Shown here piece by piece: positions 39,135-47,972 of a DNA stretch of 64,000 bases. The position numbers were made by a program, and so were the translations under genes. Every line of letters begins with the position of its first letter. Positions within the stretch are counted from its first letter, which is position 1. The notes under the pieces are model-generated. The model was not told the origin of the DNA and made no database searches. It saw nothing but the letters and a program-made list of their open reading frames with translations. This DNA is from Paracoccus yibinensis (GTDB lineage Bacteria > Pseudomonadota > Alphaproteobacteria > Rhodobacterales > Rhodobacteraceae), in assembly GCF_030846195.1 (NCBI RefSeq), contig NZ_JAVCWH010000002.1, positions 62,001 to 126,000 on the forward strand. Reading direction: 5' to 3'.

Positions 39135-39917
39135 ATGATTTCTGCCAAGCTTGAAGCGTTCCTCGCCGGTCACCTTCGCGCTGACCAGCCGCTGTCATCC
39201 CGATCGCTGCGCGCCGCAGGCATCGGCCGGGCAAGAAACCTGAAGCATCTCTTGTTCGAAGACGGTGTCAGCCTGGACTCGGGAACCACCGGTCCCAGGG
39301 ACAAGGTTTTCTTCGGAGGACACAGCTACATGAACTCCGGGGGATATCTCCTCGGAACGGTTTTCATCGGCCGCTACTGCAGCATCGGGCGGAGGGTATC
39401 CATCGGCGCGGCGGCACATTCCATGACGGGTCTGACGACCAGCCCACGGCTTGGGTCCCGCCCGGAAGACATGAACCGGACCGAGGAATACCTGGCATGG
39501 GCCGGTGCGCGCGCGCCGAAGGAACCCGGTCCCACGATCATCGAAAACGACGTCTGGATCGGTGATGGAGCGGTCATTTTCCCCGGCGTCAGGATATCCA
39601 CAGGCGCGGTGATCGGGGCCAATTCCGTGGTAAGGCGGGATGTCCCCCCCTACGCCATCGTTGCGGGCGTCTCATCGACGCCGCTTCGATACAGGTTCAA
39701 GCCGGAGATCAGGTCAAGCCTGCTGGCGTCCCGCTGGTGGGATTTCCCTCACAAGACGCTGTCCGACCTGCCGACAGGGGATGTCCGCCGCTTCATCGCG
39801 GAAATCGGGTCACTTTCGACCGACGCGCATCACCAGGGTCGCCCGACCTATTCGTTGTTGCGGTGGCATAAGGAAACGTGGCCCGTCAGGACGTTTCGCG
39901 CCCTGCGCGGGCGGTGA
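39135..39917 (+). CDS. Hexapeptide-repeat acyltransferase (CatB/LpxA-like fold)
   Basis: Predicted acetyl- or acyltransferase of 260 residues with a left-handed beta-helix. Repeats are visible at VFIGRYCSIGRRVSIGAA and at IENDVWIGDGAVIFPGV plus GAVIGANSVVRRDVPP. The tail PYAIVAGVSSTPLRYRF matches xenobiotic/virginiamycin-type acetyltransferases (PYxIVxGxPAxxIRxRF), with RWWDFP and a conserved Trp after it. I prefer the ATG at 39135; a GTG at 39126 is an in-frame alternative. Codon use is less G/C-ending than in the neighbours (about two thirds of sampled codons), which suggests transfer. Related enzymes modify surface polysaccharides or antibiotics; the substrate is unknown. Confidence 0.8.
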   Translation: MISAKLEAFLAGHLRADQPLSSRSLRAAGIGRARNLKHLLFEDGVSLDSGTTGPRDKVFFGGHSYMNSGGYLLGTVFIGRYCSIGRRVSIGAAAHSMTGLTTSPRLGSRPEDMNRTEEYLAWAGARAPKEPGPTIIENDVWIGDGAVIFPGVRISTGAVIGANSVVRRDVPPYAIVAGVSSTPLRYRFKPEIRSSLLASRWWDFPHKTLSDLPTGDVRRFIAEIGSLSTDAHHQGRPTYSLLRWHKETWPVRTFRALRGR

Positions 39918-40004
39918 TCACCGGGCTGCGGCGGGCATCCTGCGATCCGCGGCGCCGACGGTTTCAAGCGCCGGCCCGCCATGCGCGACCACCCCGGTGA
40001 ACAA

Positions 40005-42029
40005 CTAGGCCAGCCCCCGCCCCCGCAGCAGCGCATCGACCCCCGGCATCCGCTGCCGGAAGGCCAGCCACAGCTGGTCCGCCGGGGCCGATCCGCCGCG
40101 CGACAGGATCGTCTCCTCCAGCCGCCGCGCGGTTTCGGGGTCGAAGATGTCGCCGGTTTCCTCGAAGGCCGCGAAGGCGTCGGCGTCCATCACCTCGGAC
40201 CACATATAGCTGTAATAGCCGCTGGCATAGCTGTCGCCGCTGAACACATGGCTGAAATGCGGCGTGGCGTGGCGCATCGGGATTGCGGCGGGCGCGTCCA
40301 GTTCCGCCAGCACCTGCCCCTGCCGGGCCATCGGATCGGCGGGGGGATCGCCCCGGTGAAAGGCCAGCTCCACAAGCGCGCTTTCCAGGTATTCGGTCGT
40401 GGAAAATCCCGCATCCGCCTTGCCCGCCGCCAGCAGCCGGTCGCGCAGATCGGCCGGCAGCGGCTGGCCCGTCCGGTAGTGGCGCGCATGGGCGTCCAGA
40501 ACGGCGGGCTGTTCCAGCCAATGTTCGTAAAGCTGGCTGGGCAGTTCCACGAAATCCTGCGCGACAGCCGTGCCGGAAATCGAGGGCCAGGTGACATCCG
40601 ACAGGATGTGATGCGTCGCATGGCCGAATTCGTGGAACAGCGTCCGCGCGTCGTCCCAGGACAGGAAGGCCGGCTCGCCGGGTTCCTCGGGCGGGGTGAA
40701 GTTGCAGACGTTCACCACGATGGGCCGCTGCCCCGCGCCGATCTTGTGCTGGACCTGCAATGATGAACACCATGCCCCCGACCGCTTCGAGGGCCGTGCG
40801 AAATAATCGCCCACGAAGATCGCCATCAACTGCCCGTCGCGCGTGATCCGCCAGGCGCGGGCATCGGACGACCATAGCGGCGCGGCAAAGGGCTGGAATT
40901 CCAGCCGGAACAGCCGGTGCGCCACATCCATCATCGCGCCCAGCATCGCGTCCAGCGTCAGATAGGGTTTGACCTGATCCGCGTCGAAATCATGTTCCTG
41001 CCGCCGCAACCGTTCCGCATACAGCCGCCAGTCCCAAGGCTCCAACGCACCGTTCACGCCATCTTCGCGCAGCATCGCGGTCAACTTGCCCTCGTCTTCA
41101 GCCGCTTGCTTGCGGGCAGGCTGCCAGACCTGGCCCAGCAGATCCGCGACGCGGTCGGCGGTGCCCGCCATCTCCGGCTCCAGCTTGAAGGCGGCGAAAT
41201 CGGCATAGCCCAGCAGGCGCGCGCGTTCGTGGCGCAGCGCCAGGATCTCGGTCACCAGCGGCAGGTTGTCGGTGGCCTCTCCGCCTGCGCCCTGCCCCGA
41301 CCCGCGCGCGGCCCAGGCCTTGAAGGCCACCTCGCGCAGCGCGCGGTCGCCGGCATGTTCCAGGAAGGGCACGATCAGCGACCGCGACAGGGTGACGACG
41401 TGGCCGTCCAGCCCGCGTGCCTTGGCCGCCGCGCGCATCGACCGCAGCAGCCAGTCGGGCAGGCCCGACAGCCGGTCGTCCGGGATCGCCAGGACGTAAT
41501 CGCGCTCGTCGGCCAGCACGTTCTGCGAAAACTGCGTAGTCAGGACCGCCATGCGGGCGCGGATCGCGGCCATGCGATCACGCGCCTCGCCCTCCAGCCC
41601 CGCGCCCGACCGGGTCAGGCCGCGCAGGGCCAGTTCGGTGATGCGCCGATCCTCGGGCGGCAGGGTGTCGGCAGTGGCGGCCACCGCCTTGACGCGGGCA
41701 TAAAGGCGCGGGTCCATCCCGGTCTTGCTGTTATAGGCCGCAAGGCGCGGGGCAAAGTCGCGTTGCAGCGCCTCTCTCGCGGGGTTCGAATCGGCGCTAG
41801 CCAGCGTGTAGAAGATCGACAAAAGGCGGTTCAGCCCGTCCTCGGCCGTTTCCAGGGCGGCGACGGTGTTGGTGAAACTCGGCGGCTCGGGGTTGGCGGC
41901 GATGGTCTCCATCGCGGCCTCGGCGGCGGCCAGTTCACGGTCGAAGGCGGGGGCGAAATCGCCATCAGTGATCAGGTCGAAGCGGGGCAGCCCCTCGGGG
42001 CCGGTCCAGCGGGTCAGTTCGAAATTCAT
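40005..42029 (-). CDS. M3 family oligopeptidase (oligopeptidase A/Dcp type)
   Basis: Zinc metallopeptidase of 674 residues that cuts short peptides in the cytoplasm. The zinc motif is HEFGH at 466-470 (LFHEFGHATHHILSD), with the third ligand Glu expected in the following helix (FVELPSQLYEHW). The N-terminal half is helical, as in the family (FTNTVAALETAEDGLNRLLS). The length fits OpdA/Dcp. It starts 26 bases after the E1-like gene and may be the last gene of that operon. Dipeptidyl carboxypeptidase and oligopeptidase A cannot be separated here. Confidence 0.9.
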   Translation of the reverse strand: MNFELTRWTGPEGLPRFDLITDGDFAPAFDRELAAAEAAMETIAANPEPPSFTNTVAALETAEDGLNRLLSIFYTLASADSNPAREALQRDFAPRLAAYNSKTGMDPRLYARVKAVAATADTLPPEDRRITELALRGLTRSGAGLEGEARDRMAAIRARMAVLTTQFSQNVLADERDYVLAIPDDRLSGLPDWLLRSMRAAAKARGLDGHVVTLSRSLIVPFLEHAGDRALREVAFKAWAARGSGQGAGGEATDNLPLVTEILALRHERARLLGYADFAAFKLEPEMAGTADRVADLLGQVWQPARKQAAEDEGKLTAMLREDGVNGALEPWDWRLYAERLRRQEHDFDADQVKPYLTLDAMLGAMMDVAHRLFRLEFQPFAAPLWSSDARAWRITRDGQLMAIFVGDYFARPSKRSGAWCSSLQVQHKIGAGQRPIVVNVCNFTPPEEPGEPAFLSWDDARTLFHEFGHATHHILSDVTWPSISGTAVAQDFVELPSQLYEHWLEQPAVLDAHARHYRTGQPLPADLRDRLLAAGKADAGFSTTEYLESALVELAFHRGDPPADPMARQGQVLAELDAPAAIPMRHATPHFSHVFSGDSYASGYYSYMWSEVMDADAFAAFEETGDIFDPETARRLEETILSRGGSAPADQLWLAFRQRMPGVDALLRGRGLA

Positions 42030-42054
42030 GGCTGGCCTCCTTGTGGGACCGACC

Positions 42055-43095
42055 CTAGGAGCGTTCCGCGCCGCCTTCCAGATCCGATCCGCAGACCGAA
42101 CAATCCGCCCGCCGCGCCGTGCCGATCATCCGGCTTTCGCCGTAAAGCCCGTCGAAGATCAGCATCCGCCCCCGCAGGCCTTGCCCCGCCCCGGTCAGGT
42201 GCTTGATCGCTTCCAGTGCCATGAGGCTGCCGACAACACCCGGCAGGGGACCGATCACGCCCGCCTCGGCGCAGGGCGGCGCCAATCCGGGTGCCGGGGC
42301 GGTCGGGAACAGGCAGGTCAGGCAGGGACCGCCGTGTGCAGGGTCGTAAAGCGTCACCTGCCCTTCCCATTGCGCGATCGCCCCCGCGATCAGCGGCACG
42401 CCCGCCGCGACGCAGGCGCGGTTGATGGCCTGCCGTGCCGCGAAGCTGTCGGTGCCGTCCAGCACCAGGTCGTGCCCGGCGATCAGGTCGGCATCGGCCT
42501 CGCTAATGCGCCGCGGCAGGGCCGCCACCTCGACATGCGGGTTCAGCGCGCGCATTGCAATTGCCGCAGCTTCGGCCTTGGCCTGGCCCTGCTGGTCGCT
42601 GCGAAAGATCACCTGGCGTTGCAGGTTCGACAGGCTGACGGTGTCGTCATCCGCAACGGTGATCCGCCCGACCCCCGCCGCCGCAAGATAAAGACAGACC
42701 GGTGCGCCAAGCCCACCTGCGCCGACCACCAGCACATTCGCCGCGCGCAGGCGCATCTGGCCCGGCCCGCCGATCTCTCTCAGCACCAGGTGGCGGGCGT
42801 ATCGGTCCAGTTCGGCATCGGCGACCGCCACCGGCTCCGGTACGGGCTGTTCGACGGGCGTCGCACGCGACCGCAGCCACCGCAGGCCCGCGCGATAGGC
42901 AAGGATCAGCCCCGCCAGCCCGCCCGCGACCAGCCAGCCGCGCGCCGAACCGCCGAAGACCGCGCCCCTGCCCGACAGATGGGCCAGTTCGATGACCGCC
43001 CAGGCGAGCGTCAGCGCCGCCAGCAGCCACCGGCGCGGCAGGCCGAAGACCCAGCCTGCGACCGCGACGCCCACCAGCAGCCAGAAGCCCAGCAT
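42055..43095 (-). CDS. Membrane-anchored MoeB/HesA/ThiF-family E1-like protein
   Basis: Predicted adenylating enzyme of 346 residues. Residues 1-75 hold three hydrophobic segments (VGVAVAGWVFGL, LLAALTLAWAVIELAHL, WLVAGGLAGLILAYR), so the protein should sit at the inner membrane. The catalytic part begins near residue 97 (DRYARHLVLREIGGPGQ), with ATP motif GAGGLG at 125-130, SNLQRQVIF and the zinc cysteines CLTCLF and CSVCGSD. MoeB activates MoaD for molybdopterin; HesA/ThiF relatives activate other ubiquitin-like carriers. The gene lies 5 bases after dut. The membrane extension is what makes it unusual; MoeB is normally soluble. Confidence 0.8.
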   Translation of the reverse strand: MLGFWLLVGVAVAGWVFGLPRRWLLAALTLAWAVIELAHLSGRGAVFGGSARGWLVAGGLAGLILAYRAGLRWLRSRATPVEQPVPEPVAVADAELDRYARHLVLREIGGPGQMRLRAANVLVVGAGGLGAPVCLYLAAAGVGRITVADDDTVSLSNLQRQVIFRSDQQGQAKAEAAAIAMRALNPHVEVAALPRRISEADADLIAGHDLVLDGTDSFAARQAINRACVAAGVPLIAGAIAQWEGQVTLYDPAHGGPCLTCLFPTAPAPGLAPPCAEAGVIGPLPGVVGSLMALEAIKHLTGAGQGLRGRMLIFDGLYGESRMIGTARRADCSVCGSDLEGGAERS

Positions 43096-43100
43096 CGCCC

Positions 43101-43556
43101 TTACGCCCCGGTCGAGCCGAAGCCGCCCGCCGCCCGCGCAGTGCTGCGGCTGAAGCTGTCAACGACCGTGAAGGAGGGCCTTATCACCGGCACGAAGATC
43201 ATCTGCGCGATCCGTTCCCCCGGCTGGATCAGGATCGGGTCCGACCCCGGCGGATTGCGGTTCCAGGTGCTGATCATCACCTCGCCCGTATAGTCGGGGT
43301 CGATCAGGCCGGCGGAATTGCCCAGGACCAGCCCGCGCTTGTGGCCTTGGCCCGACCGGGGCAGCACCAGCCCGGCGAAGGAGAAGTCGCCAAAGGACAG
43401 CGCGATCCCGGACGGGATCAGCACAGCCGGGGCCTGCGGGGCAATATCGATGGGTGTGTCGAGGCAGGCGAAAAGGTCGATCGCCGCCGAACCGGCTGTC
43501 TGGTAATCTGGCAAACCCCATTCGTGGATCCGCGCATCCAGTATCCTGACTTCCAT
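43101..43556 (-). CDS. dut: dUTP diphosphatase (Dut)
   Basis: Trimeric dUTPase that hydrolyses dUTP to dUMP, limiting uracil in DNA and supplying thymidylate synthesis. It has 151 residues, typical. The five motifs are visible: AGSAAIDLFA (1), LVLPRSGQGHKRGL (2), NSAGLIDPDYTGEV (3), PGERIAQMIF (4) and the C-terminal RAAGGFGSTG (5). In many bacteria dut lies next to coaBC; here it sits at the end of the leucine-catabolic block instead, 44 bases after liuC. Confidence 0.96.
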   Translation of the reverse strand: MEVRILDARIHEWGLPDYQTAGSAAIDLFACLDTPIDIAPQAPAVLIPSGIALSFGDFSFAGLVLPRSGQGHKRGLVLGNSAGLIDPDYTGEVMISTWNRNPPGSDPILIQPGERIAQMIFVPVIRPSFTVVDSFSRSTARAAGGFGSTGA

Positions 43557-43600
43557 GCCCGCCGCCCTTGCTGTCCTTCGCCAGCCTTAGCGGATGCGGA

Positions 43601-44383
43601 TCAGACCTGCCAGCGGGGCTTGCGCTTGTCGAAGAAGGCGGCGATCCCCTCCGGGGCCTCATCCCCTTCCCAGACGGCGACAAGGCGGTCGATGCTGTCC
43701 TCGATCACGGCCTGGTCGATGCGCGGACCCAGGGCGCGGCACTGCGCCTTGGCAGCGGCGACCGCGGCAGGGGCCGCCAGCAGGAAGGGCGCGACCTCGG
43801 ATTCCACCGCCGCGTCCAGGTCGCCGGGGGCAACCGCGCGGGCGGCAAGGTTCAGCGTCACGGCCTCCTCTGCGCCGAACAGTCGGGCCGAGAAGAACAC
43901 GCGCCGGGCCTTGTCCTCTCCCATCCGCGCCAGGACATAGGGGCCGATGGTGGCGGGGATCAGGCCCAGCTTCACTTCGGTCAGTCCGAATTTCGCGGTG
44001 CTGGCGGCAATGGCGATGTCGGCCACGGCCATCATGCCGACGCCGCCGCCGAAGGCGTTGCCGTGGACGCGGGCGATCAGCGGCTTGGGCAGCAGGTTCA
44101 GCGCCGACAGCATCACGGCCAGCACCCGCGCGCCCGCGCGCCGGGTTTCCGCATCCGCATCCATCTGCGCCCGCATCCAGCCCAGGTCGCCGCCCGCGCA
44201 GAAGCTTGCGCCCTCGCCCGCCAGCACGACTACGCGCACCGCCGGGTCCGCGCCCAGTTGCGCTGCGGCGTGGGTCAGTTCCTCCATCATCTGCTGCGAC
44301 AGGGCGTTGTGCTTGTCGGGCCGCGCCAGCCACAGGGTCGCCACGCCGCGCGGGTCGGTGTCAATGCGGATCGTCTCAGGCAT
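43601..44383 (-). CDS. liuC: Enoyl-CoA hydratase family protein, probable 3-methylglutaconyl-CoA hydratase
   Basis: Crotonase-fold enzyme of 260 residues. Context in a leucine-catabolism operon indicates hydration of 3-methylglutaconyl-CoA to HMG-CoA. The oxyanion-hole region reads LAGEGASFCAGGDLGWM, and the second conserved block is ARVHGNAFGGGVGMMAVADI, with catalytic Glu expected in FGLTEVKLGLIPATIG. The start overlaps the end of liuE by 8 bases. Other crotonases share the fold, so the substrate rests on position. Confidence 0.85.
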   Translation of the reverse strand: MPETIRIDTDPRGVATLWLARPDKHNALSQQMMEELTHAAAQLGADPAVRVVVLAGEGASFCAGGDLGWMRAQMDADAETRRAGARVLAVMLSALNLLPKPLIARVHGNAFGGGVGMMAVADIAIAASTAKFGLTEVKLGLIPATIGPYVLARMGEDKARRVFFSARLFGAEEAVTLNLAARAVAPGDLDAAVESEVAPFLLAAPAAVAAAKAQCRALGPRIDQAVIEDSIDRLVAVWEGDEAPEGIAAFFDKRKPRWQV

Positions 44384-45239
44384 GGGTCATTCCCCGCAAT
44401 CCGCGCGCAAAGGCCGCGGCTTTTTCGATGATGGTCATGTCGAGGCCATGCGCATAGCCCTGCGCCGCCAGATGCGCCGCGACCTTTTCCGTTGCGACAT
44501 TGCCCGCCGCACCGGGGGCATAGGGGCAGCCGCCCAAGCCCCCGACCGCGGCGTCGAAGACCCGCAGTCCGCGCGCAAGGCTGGCGTCGATGTTCTCGAT
44601 CGCGCGGCCGGCGGTGTCATGGTAATGCCCGGCCAGGCGATCAGCGGGCATTTCCTCCAGCACGGCGGCCAGCATGGCGTCGATGGTTTCGGGGCGTCCC
44701 TGCCCGATGGTGTCGCCCAGGCTGATCTCATAGCAGCCCATGTCGCGCAGGGCCGCAGTGACGCGGGCAACATTGGCGGGGGGCGTGGGACCGTCGAAGG
44801 GGCAGTCGGTGACCACGCTGACATAGCCGCGCACGGGGATGCCGTCGGTCTGCGCCGCCTGCGCGACCGGGACCAGTCGTTCCAGGCTTTCGGCAATGGT
44901 GGCGTTCAGGTTCGCGCGGCTGAAGCCTTCCGAGGCGCTTGCGAAGATCGCGACCTCGCTGGCCCGGGCGGCCTTTGCGCCTTCATAGCCCTTGATGTTG
45001 GGCGTCAGGACTGCATAGCGGACGCCGGGAGCGCGGCGGATGCCCGCCATGACCTCGGCAGCATCGCCCATCTGCGGGACCCATTTTGGGCTGACGAAGC
45101 TGGTCACTTCGATCCGCCGGAAGCCTGCCCCCGATAGCAGATCGACCAGGGCGATCTTGTCCGCTGCCGGAATCAGGCGCTTTTCGTTCTGCAACCCGTC
45201 GCGAGGCCCCATTTCGAAGATTTCAACCGTTTCACGCAT
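44376..45239 (-). CDS. liuE: Hydroxymethylglutaryl-CoA lyase
   Basis: Last enzyme of leucine breakdown: splits HMG-CoA into acetyl-CoA and acetoacetate. The 287-residue product has the metal and substrate motif EMGPRDGLQNEKR at its N-terminus, EVTSFVSPKWVPQMGDA, and the catalytic Cys loop GLGGCPYAPGAAGN near 230. The ATG before RETVEIFEM is chosen as the conserved N-terminus; a longer in-frame reading overlaps the GST gene. It overlaps the GST stop by 8 bases and the liuC start at the other end. Confidence 0.95.
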   Translation of the reverse strand: MRETVEIFEMGPRDGLQNEKRLIPAADKIALVDLLSGAGFRRIEVTSFVSPKWVPQMGDAAEVMAGIRRAPGVRYAVLTPNIKGYEGAKAARASEVAIFASASEGFSRANLNATIAESLERLVPVAQAAQTDGIPVRGYVSVVTDCPFDGPTPPANVARVTAALRDMGCYEISLGDTIGQGRPETIDAMLAAVLEEMPADRLAGHYHDTAGRAIENIDASLARGLRVFDAAVGGLGGCPYAPGAAGNVATEKVAAHLAAQGYAHGLDMTIIEKAAAFARGLRGMTHA

Positions 45240-45960
45240 CGGGAAGCTCATAGAAATCGCGCTCGTAAAGTTGCGGCTCGCCTTCCTGCGGCAGGGCGCG
45301 TTGAAAAGCGGGGCGCGCGATGCAGCGGTCGGCATAGGCCTGCAACGCGGGCGTCAGGCGCACAAAACGGCCAGCGGTCCAGACCGACCAGCCGACCGCG
45401 CAATCCACCCCGGAAAAGCCGCCCGCCATCAGCCAGTCCTGCCCCTTGACCGTCTGTTCCACCATCCGCAGCGCCCGGGCCAGACGCGCCGTTTCCAGCT
45501 TCATCACCGTATGCGAGCGCATCGACGGGTCGCGCAGCATCAGGTGGCTTTGCGTCAGGTTGGCGATGTGCTGACCGATGGTTTCGGCGAAATGCAGCCA
45601 GTCGAGCCAGCCCAGCCGCCCCTCGACCCCGGGCGCGCGCCACAGATGCGGGCCGCGCGTCTCGCACAGGTATTCGACCATGGCGCCCGATTCGTGGATC
45701 ACGCTGCCGTCGATCTGCAAGGCGGGCGCGCGGCCGACGGGGTGGATCGCCTCGTATTCCGCGCCGCGCATGTCCTTGCTGCGCAGGTCCATCACGCGCA
45801 GGGCGAAGGGCAGTTCCAGTTCATTGAGCAGCCACAGGATGCGCATGGACCGCGACAGCGGCACATGCCACAGGATGATCCCCTGACCGTCGTCCACCGG
45901 CCCGCCTTGGGCGGGGGGCGGTGCGTCGGTCGGAACGGGTTCGGGCGGCGTGTCAGGCAT
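45232..45960 (-). CDS. Glutathione S-transferase family protein in the leucine operon
   Basis: Predicted GST of 242 residues. A 25-residue Pro-rich N-terminus precedes the thioredoxin-like domain (IILWHVPLSRSMRILWLLNE, with Ser in the usual activation position) and the cis-Pro region (HPVGRAPALQIDGSVIHESG). The helical C-terminal domain contains the N-capping box region GGFSGVDCAVGWS. It overlaps mccA upstream and liuE downstream by 8 bases each, so it is an integral part of the operon. A detoxifying or CoA-thioester-related role is possible, but nothing in the sequence proves it. Confidence 0.85.
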   Translation of the reverse strand: MPDTPPEPVPTDAPPPAQGGPVDDGQGIILWHVPLSRSMRILWLLNELELPFALRVMDLRSKDMRGAEYEAIHPVGRAPALQIDGSVIHESGAMVEYLCETRGPHLWRAPGVEGRLGWLDWLHFAETIGQHIANLTQSHLMLRDPSMRSHTVMKLETARLARALRMVEQTVKGQDWLMAGGFSGVDCAVGWSVWTAGRFVRLTPALQAYADRCIARPAFQRALPQEGEPQLYERDFYELPDA

Positions 45961-47881
45961 CCTCTTCCTCCAGCCGGATCAGGGGGGCGCCTGCCTCGAC
46001 CTGATCGCCCGCTTTCGCCAGCACCTCGGCCACCACGCCGTCGCGGGCGGCGGTCAGGCTGTGTTCCATCTTCATGGCTTCCAGAACGCAGAGCCGGTCG
46101 CCCGCGCTGACGGCCTGGCCCGCGCTGACATCGACCGCCTTGACCAGCCCCGGCATGGGGGACAGCGTCAGCGCCGCCCCCGCCCCGGCGTCGGCCTGCC
46201 GGTCCAGTGGGTCGAGCGGCGCCAGATGCAGGCTGCCCGCGCCGAAGACGCTGACGCCGCTGTCATGGCCGGTGATCCGGTGGCGGCACAGGCTGCCGTC
46301 CACCCACCAGCGGTCGCCCTGCCAGCGGACATCAAGCGGCTGGCCGTCCAGCGTGACGCGGGCCGCGCCGGGGCCGAGGACTTCAAGCACCGCCTGCCCG
46401 CCCTGCCAATGGATCGTCCGCCGCAGCGGCTGCCACAGAGTCATGCCGCCCTTGACCTGAGGATCGGCAAGACCCGCCAGGCCGATGACGGCAAGGGCGC
46501 GGGCCGCGGGATGGGGCTCGGACGCCGCGACCAACGCGTCGAGGTCGCGGGCGATCAGGCCGGTATCGACCTCGCCCGCGCGGAAACCCCGATGCCGCGT
46601 CAGGGCGATCAGGAAGTCGATATTGGTGACGGTTCCCGCGACTTCGGTATCGACAAGCGCGGCTTCCAGCTTGCTCAGCGCGATGGCGCGGGTCTTGCCC
46701 CAGGTGATGACCTTGGCGATCATCGGGTCATACCACGGGCTGATCGTGTCGCCCTGCCGGACGCCGGTCTCGTTGCGGGCTTCTTCCGCAAAGCGCAGGT
46801 GCGCCAGGCGTCCAGTGGCGGGCAGAAAGCCTGCGGGCACGTCCTCGGCGTAAAGGCGGGCCTCGAAGGCATGGCCGTTGATGGTCAGGTCGTCCTGCCG
46901 CGCGGGCAAGGGTTCGCCGGAGGCCACGCGAAGCTGCCATTCGACCAGATCGATGCCGGTAATCGCCTCGGTTACAGGGTGTTCGACCTGAAGGCGGGTG
47001 TTCATCTCCATGAACCAGAAGCCGTCGGGTCGCAGGCCGTCCGAGCCGTCCACGATGAACTCGATGGTGCCCGCGCCCGCATAGCCGATGGCTTCCGCCG
47101 CGCGGACGGCGGCCTGGCCCATGGCTTGGCGCATCTCGGGCGTCATTCCGGGGGCCGGGGCTTCCTCGATCACCTTCTGGTGGCGGCGCTGCAGGGAACA
47201 GTCGCGTTCGAACAGGTGGACGGCCTTGGTGCCGTCGCCAAAGACCTGAACCTCGATATGGCGGGGCTGCTGGATGTATTTCTCGACCAGCACGGCGGGG
47301 TTGCCGAAGGCGGTCGCGGCCTCGCCCTGCGCCGATTGCAGGGCGGCGGCGAAGTCTGCCGGTCGCTCGACGAGGCGCATCCCCTTGCCGCCGCCCCCCG
47401 CCACCGCCTTGATCAGCACGGGATAGCCGATCTGGTCCGCCTGTTCCTTCAGATAGGCCGGCTCCTGGTTTTCGCCGTGATAGCCGGGCACGACCGGAAC
47501 GCCAGCATCGGCCATCAGCGCCTTGGCGGCGTCCTTCAGGCCCATGGCCCGGATCGCGGCGGCAGACGGCCCGATGAAGACCAGCCCCGCCGCCGTGACG
47601 GCATCCACGAAATCCGGGTTTTCGGACAGGAAGCCATAGCCCGGATGGATCGCCTGCGCGCCGGCATCAAGTGCCGCCTGGATGATCGCGTCGCCGCGCA
47701 GGTAGCTGTCCCTAGGCGCGGGGCCGCCGATATGGACCGCCTCGTCCGCCATCGCCACATGGCGGGCGGCGCGGTCGGCATCGGAAAAGACCGCGACCGT
47801 GCGCACGCCCAGCTTGCGGGCGGTGTCGATGACGCGGCAGGCGATCTCGCCCCGGTTGGCGATCAGGATTTTCTGGAACAT
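45953..47881 (-). CDS. mccA: Methylcrotonoyl-CoA carboxylase, biotin-containing alpha subunit
   Basis: Biotin carboxylase and carrier subunit that, with MccB, carboxylates 3-methylcrotonyl-CoA in leucine breakdown. The 642-residue product begins FQKILIANRGEIACRVIDTA, has the ATP Gly loop KAVAGGGGKGMRLV and the biotin site Lys604 in EAMKMEHS. The ATG before FQKIL is chosen; the upstream extension runs into an intergenic repeat. Acetyl- or propionyl-CoA carboxylase subunits are close relatives, but the adjacent mccB, liuC, liuE and ivd favour MCC. It lies 91 bases after mccB and overlaps the GST gene. Confidence 0.93.
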   Translation of the reverse strand: MFQKILIANRGEIACRVIDTARKLGVRTVAVFSDADRAARHVAMADEAVHIGGPAPRDSYLRGDAIIQAALDAGAQAIHPGYGFLSENPDFVDAVTAAGLVFIGPSAAAIRAMGLKDAAKALMADAGVPVVPGYHGENQEPAYLKEQADQIGYPVLIKAVAGGGGKGMRLVERPADFAAALQSAQGEAATAFGNPAVLVEKYIQQPRHIEVQVFGDGTKAVHLFERDCSLQRRHQKVIEEAPAPGMTPEMRQAMGQAAVRAAEAIGYAGAGTIEFIVDGSDGLRPDGFWFMEMNTRLQVEHPVTEAITGIDLVEWQLRVASGEPLPARQDDLTINGHAFEARLYAEDVPAGFLPATGRLAHLRFAEEARNETGVRQGDTISPWYDPMIAKVITWGKTRAIALSKLEAALVDTEVAGTVTNIDFLIALTRHRGFRAGEVDTGLIARDLDALVAASEPHPAARALAVIGLAGLADPQVKGGMTLWQPLRRTIHWQGGQAVLEVLGPGAARVTLDGQPLDVRWQGDRWWVDGSLCRHRITGHDSGVSVFGAGSLHLAPLDPLDRQADAGAGAALTLSPMPGLVKAVDVSAGQAVSAGDRLCVLEAMKMEHSLTAARDGVVAEVLAKAGDQVEAGAPLIRLEEEDA

Positions 47882-47908
47882 GGCGGCACCTGCGTGTGGC
47901 GGGCCAAG

Positions 47909-47961
47909 CCGGGGGCTTCGCGCCCCCGGACCCCCGCGGGATATTTGAACCAAAGCGAAAG
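47909..47961 (+). repeat. Intergenic GGATATTT repeat, copy 2
   Basis: The hairpin CCGGGGGCTTCGCGCCCCCG is followed by CCCCCGCGGGATATTTGAAC and an A/G-rich tail. Two further copies lie at 9656-9723 and 37147-37203. It fills the gap between mccB and mccA and could reduce read-through between the two carboxylase genes. Confidence 0.55.
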
Positions 47962-47972
47962 AACCATCCGCG

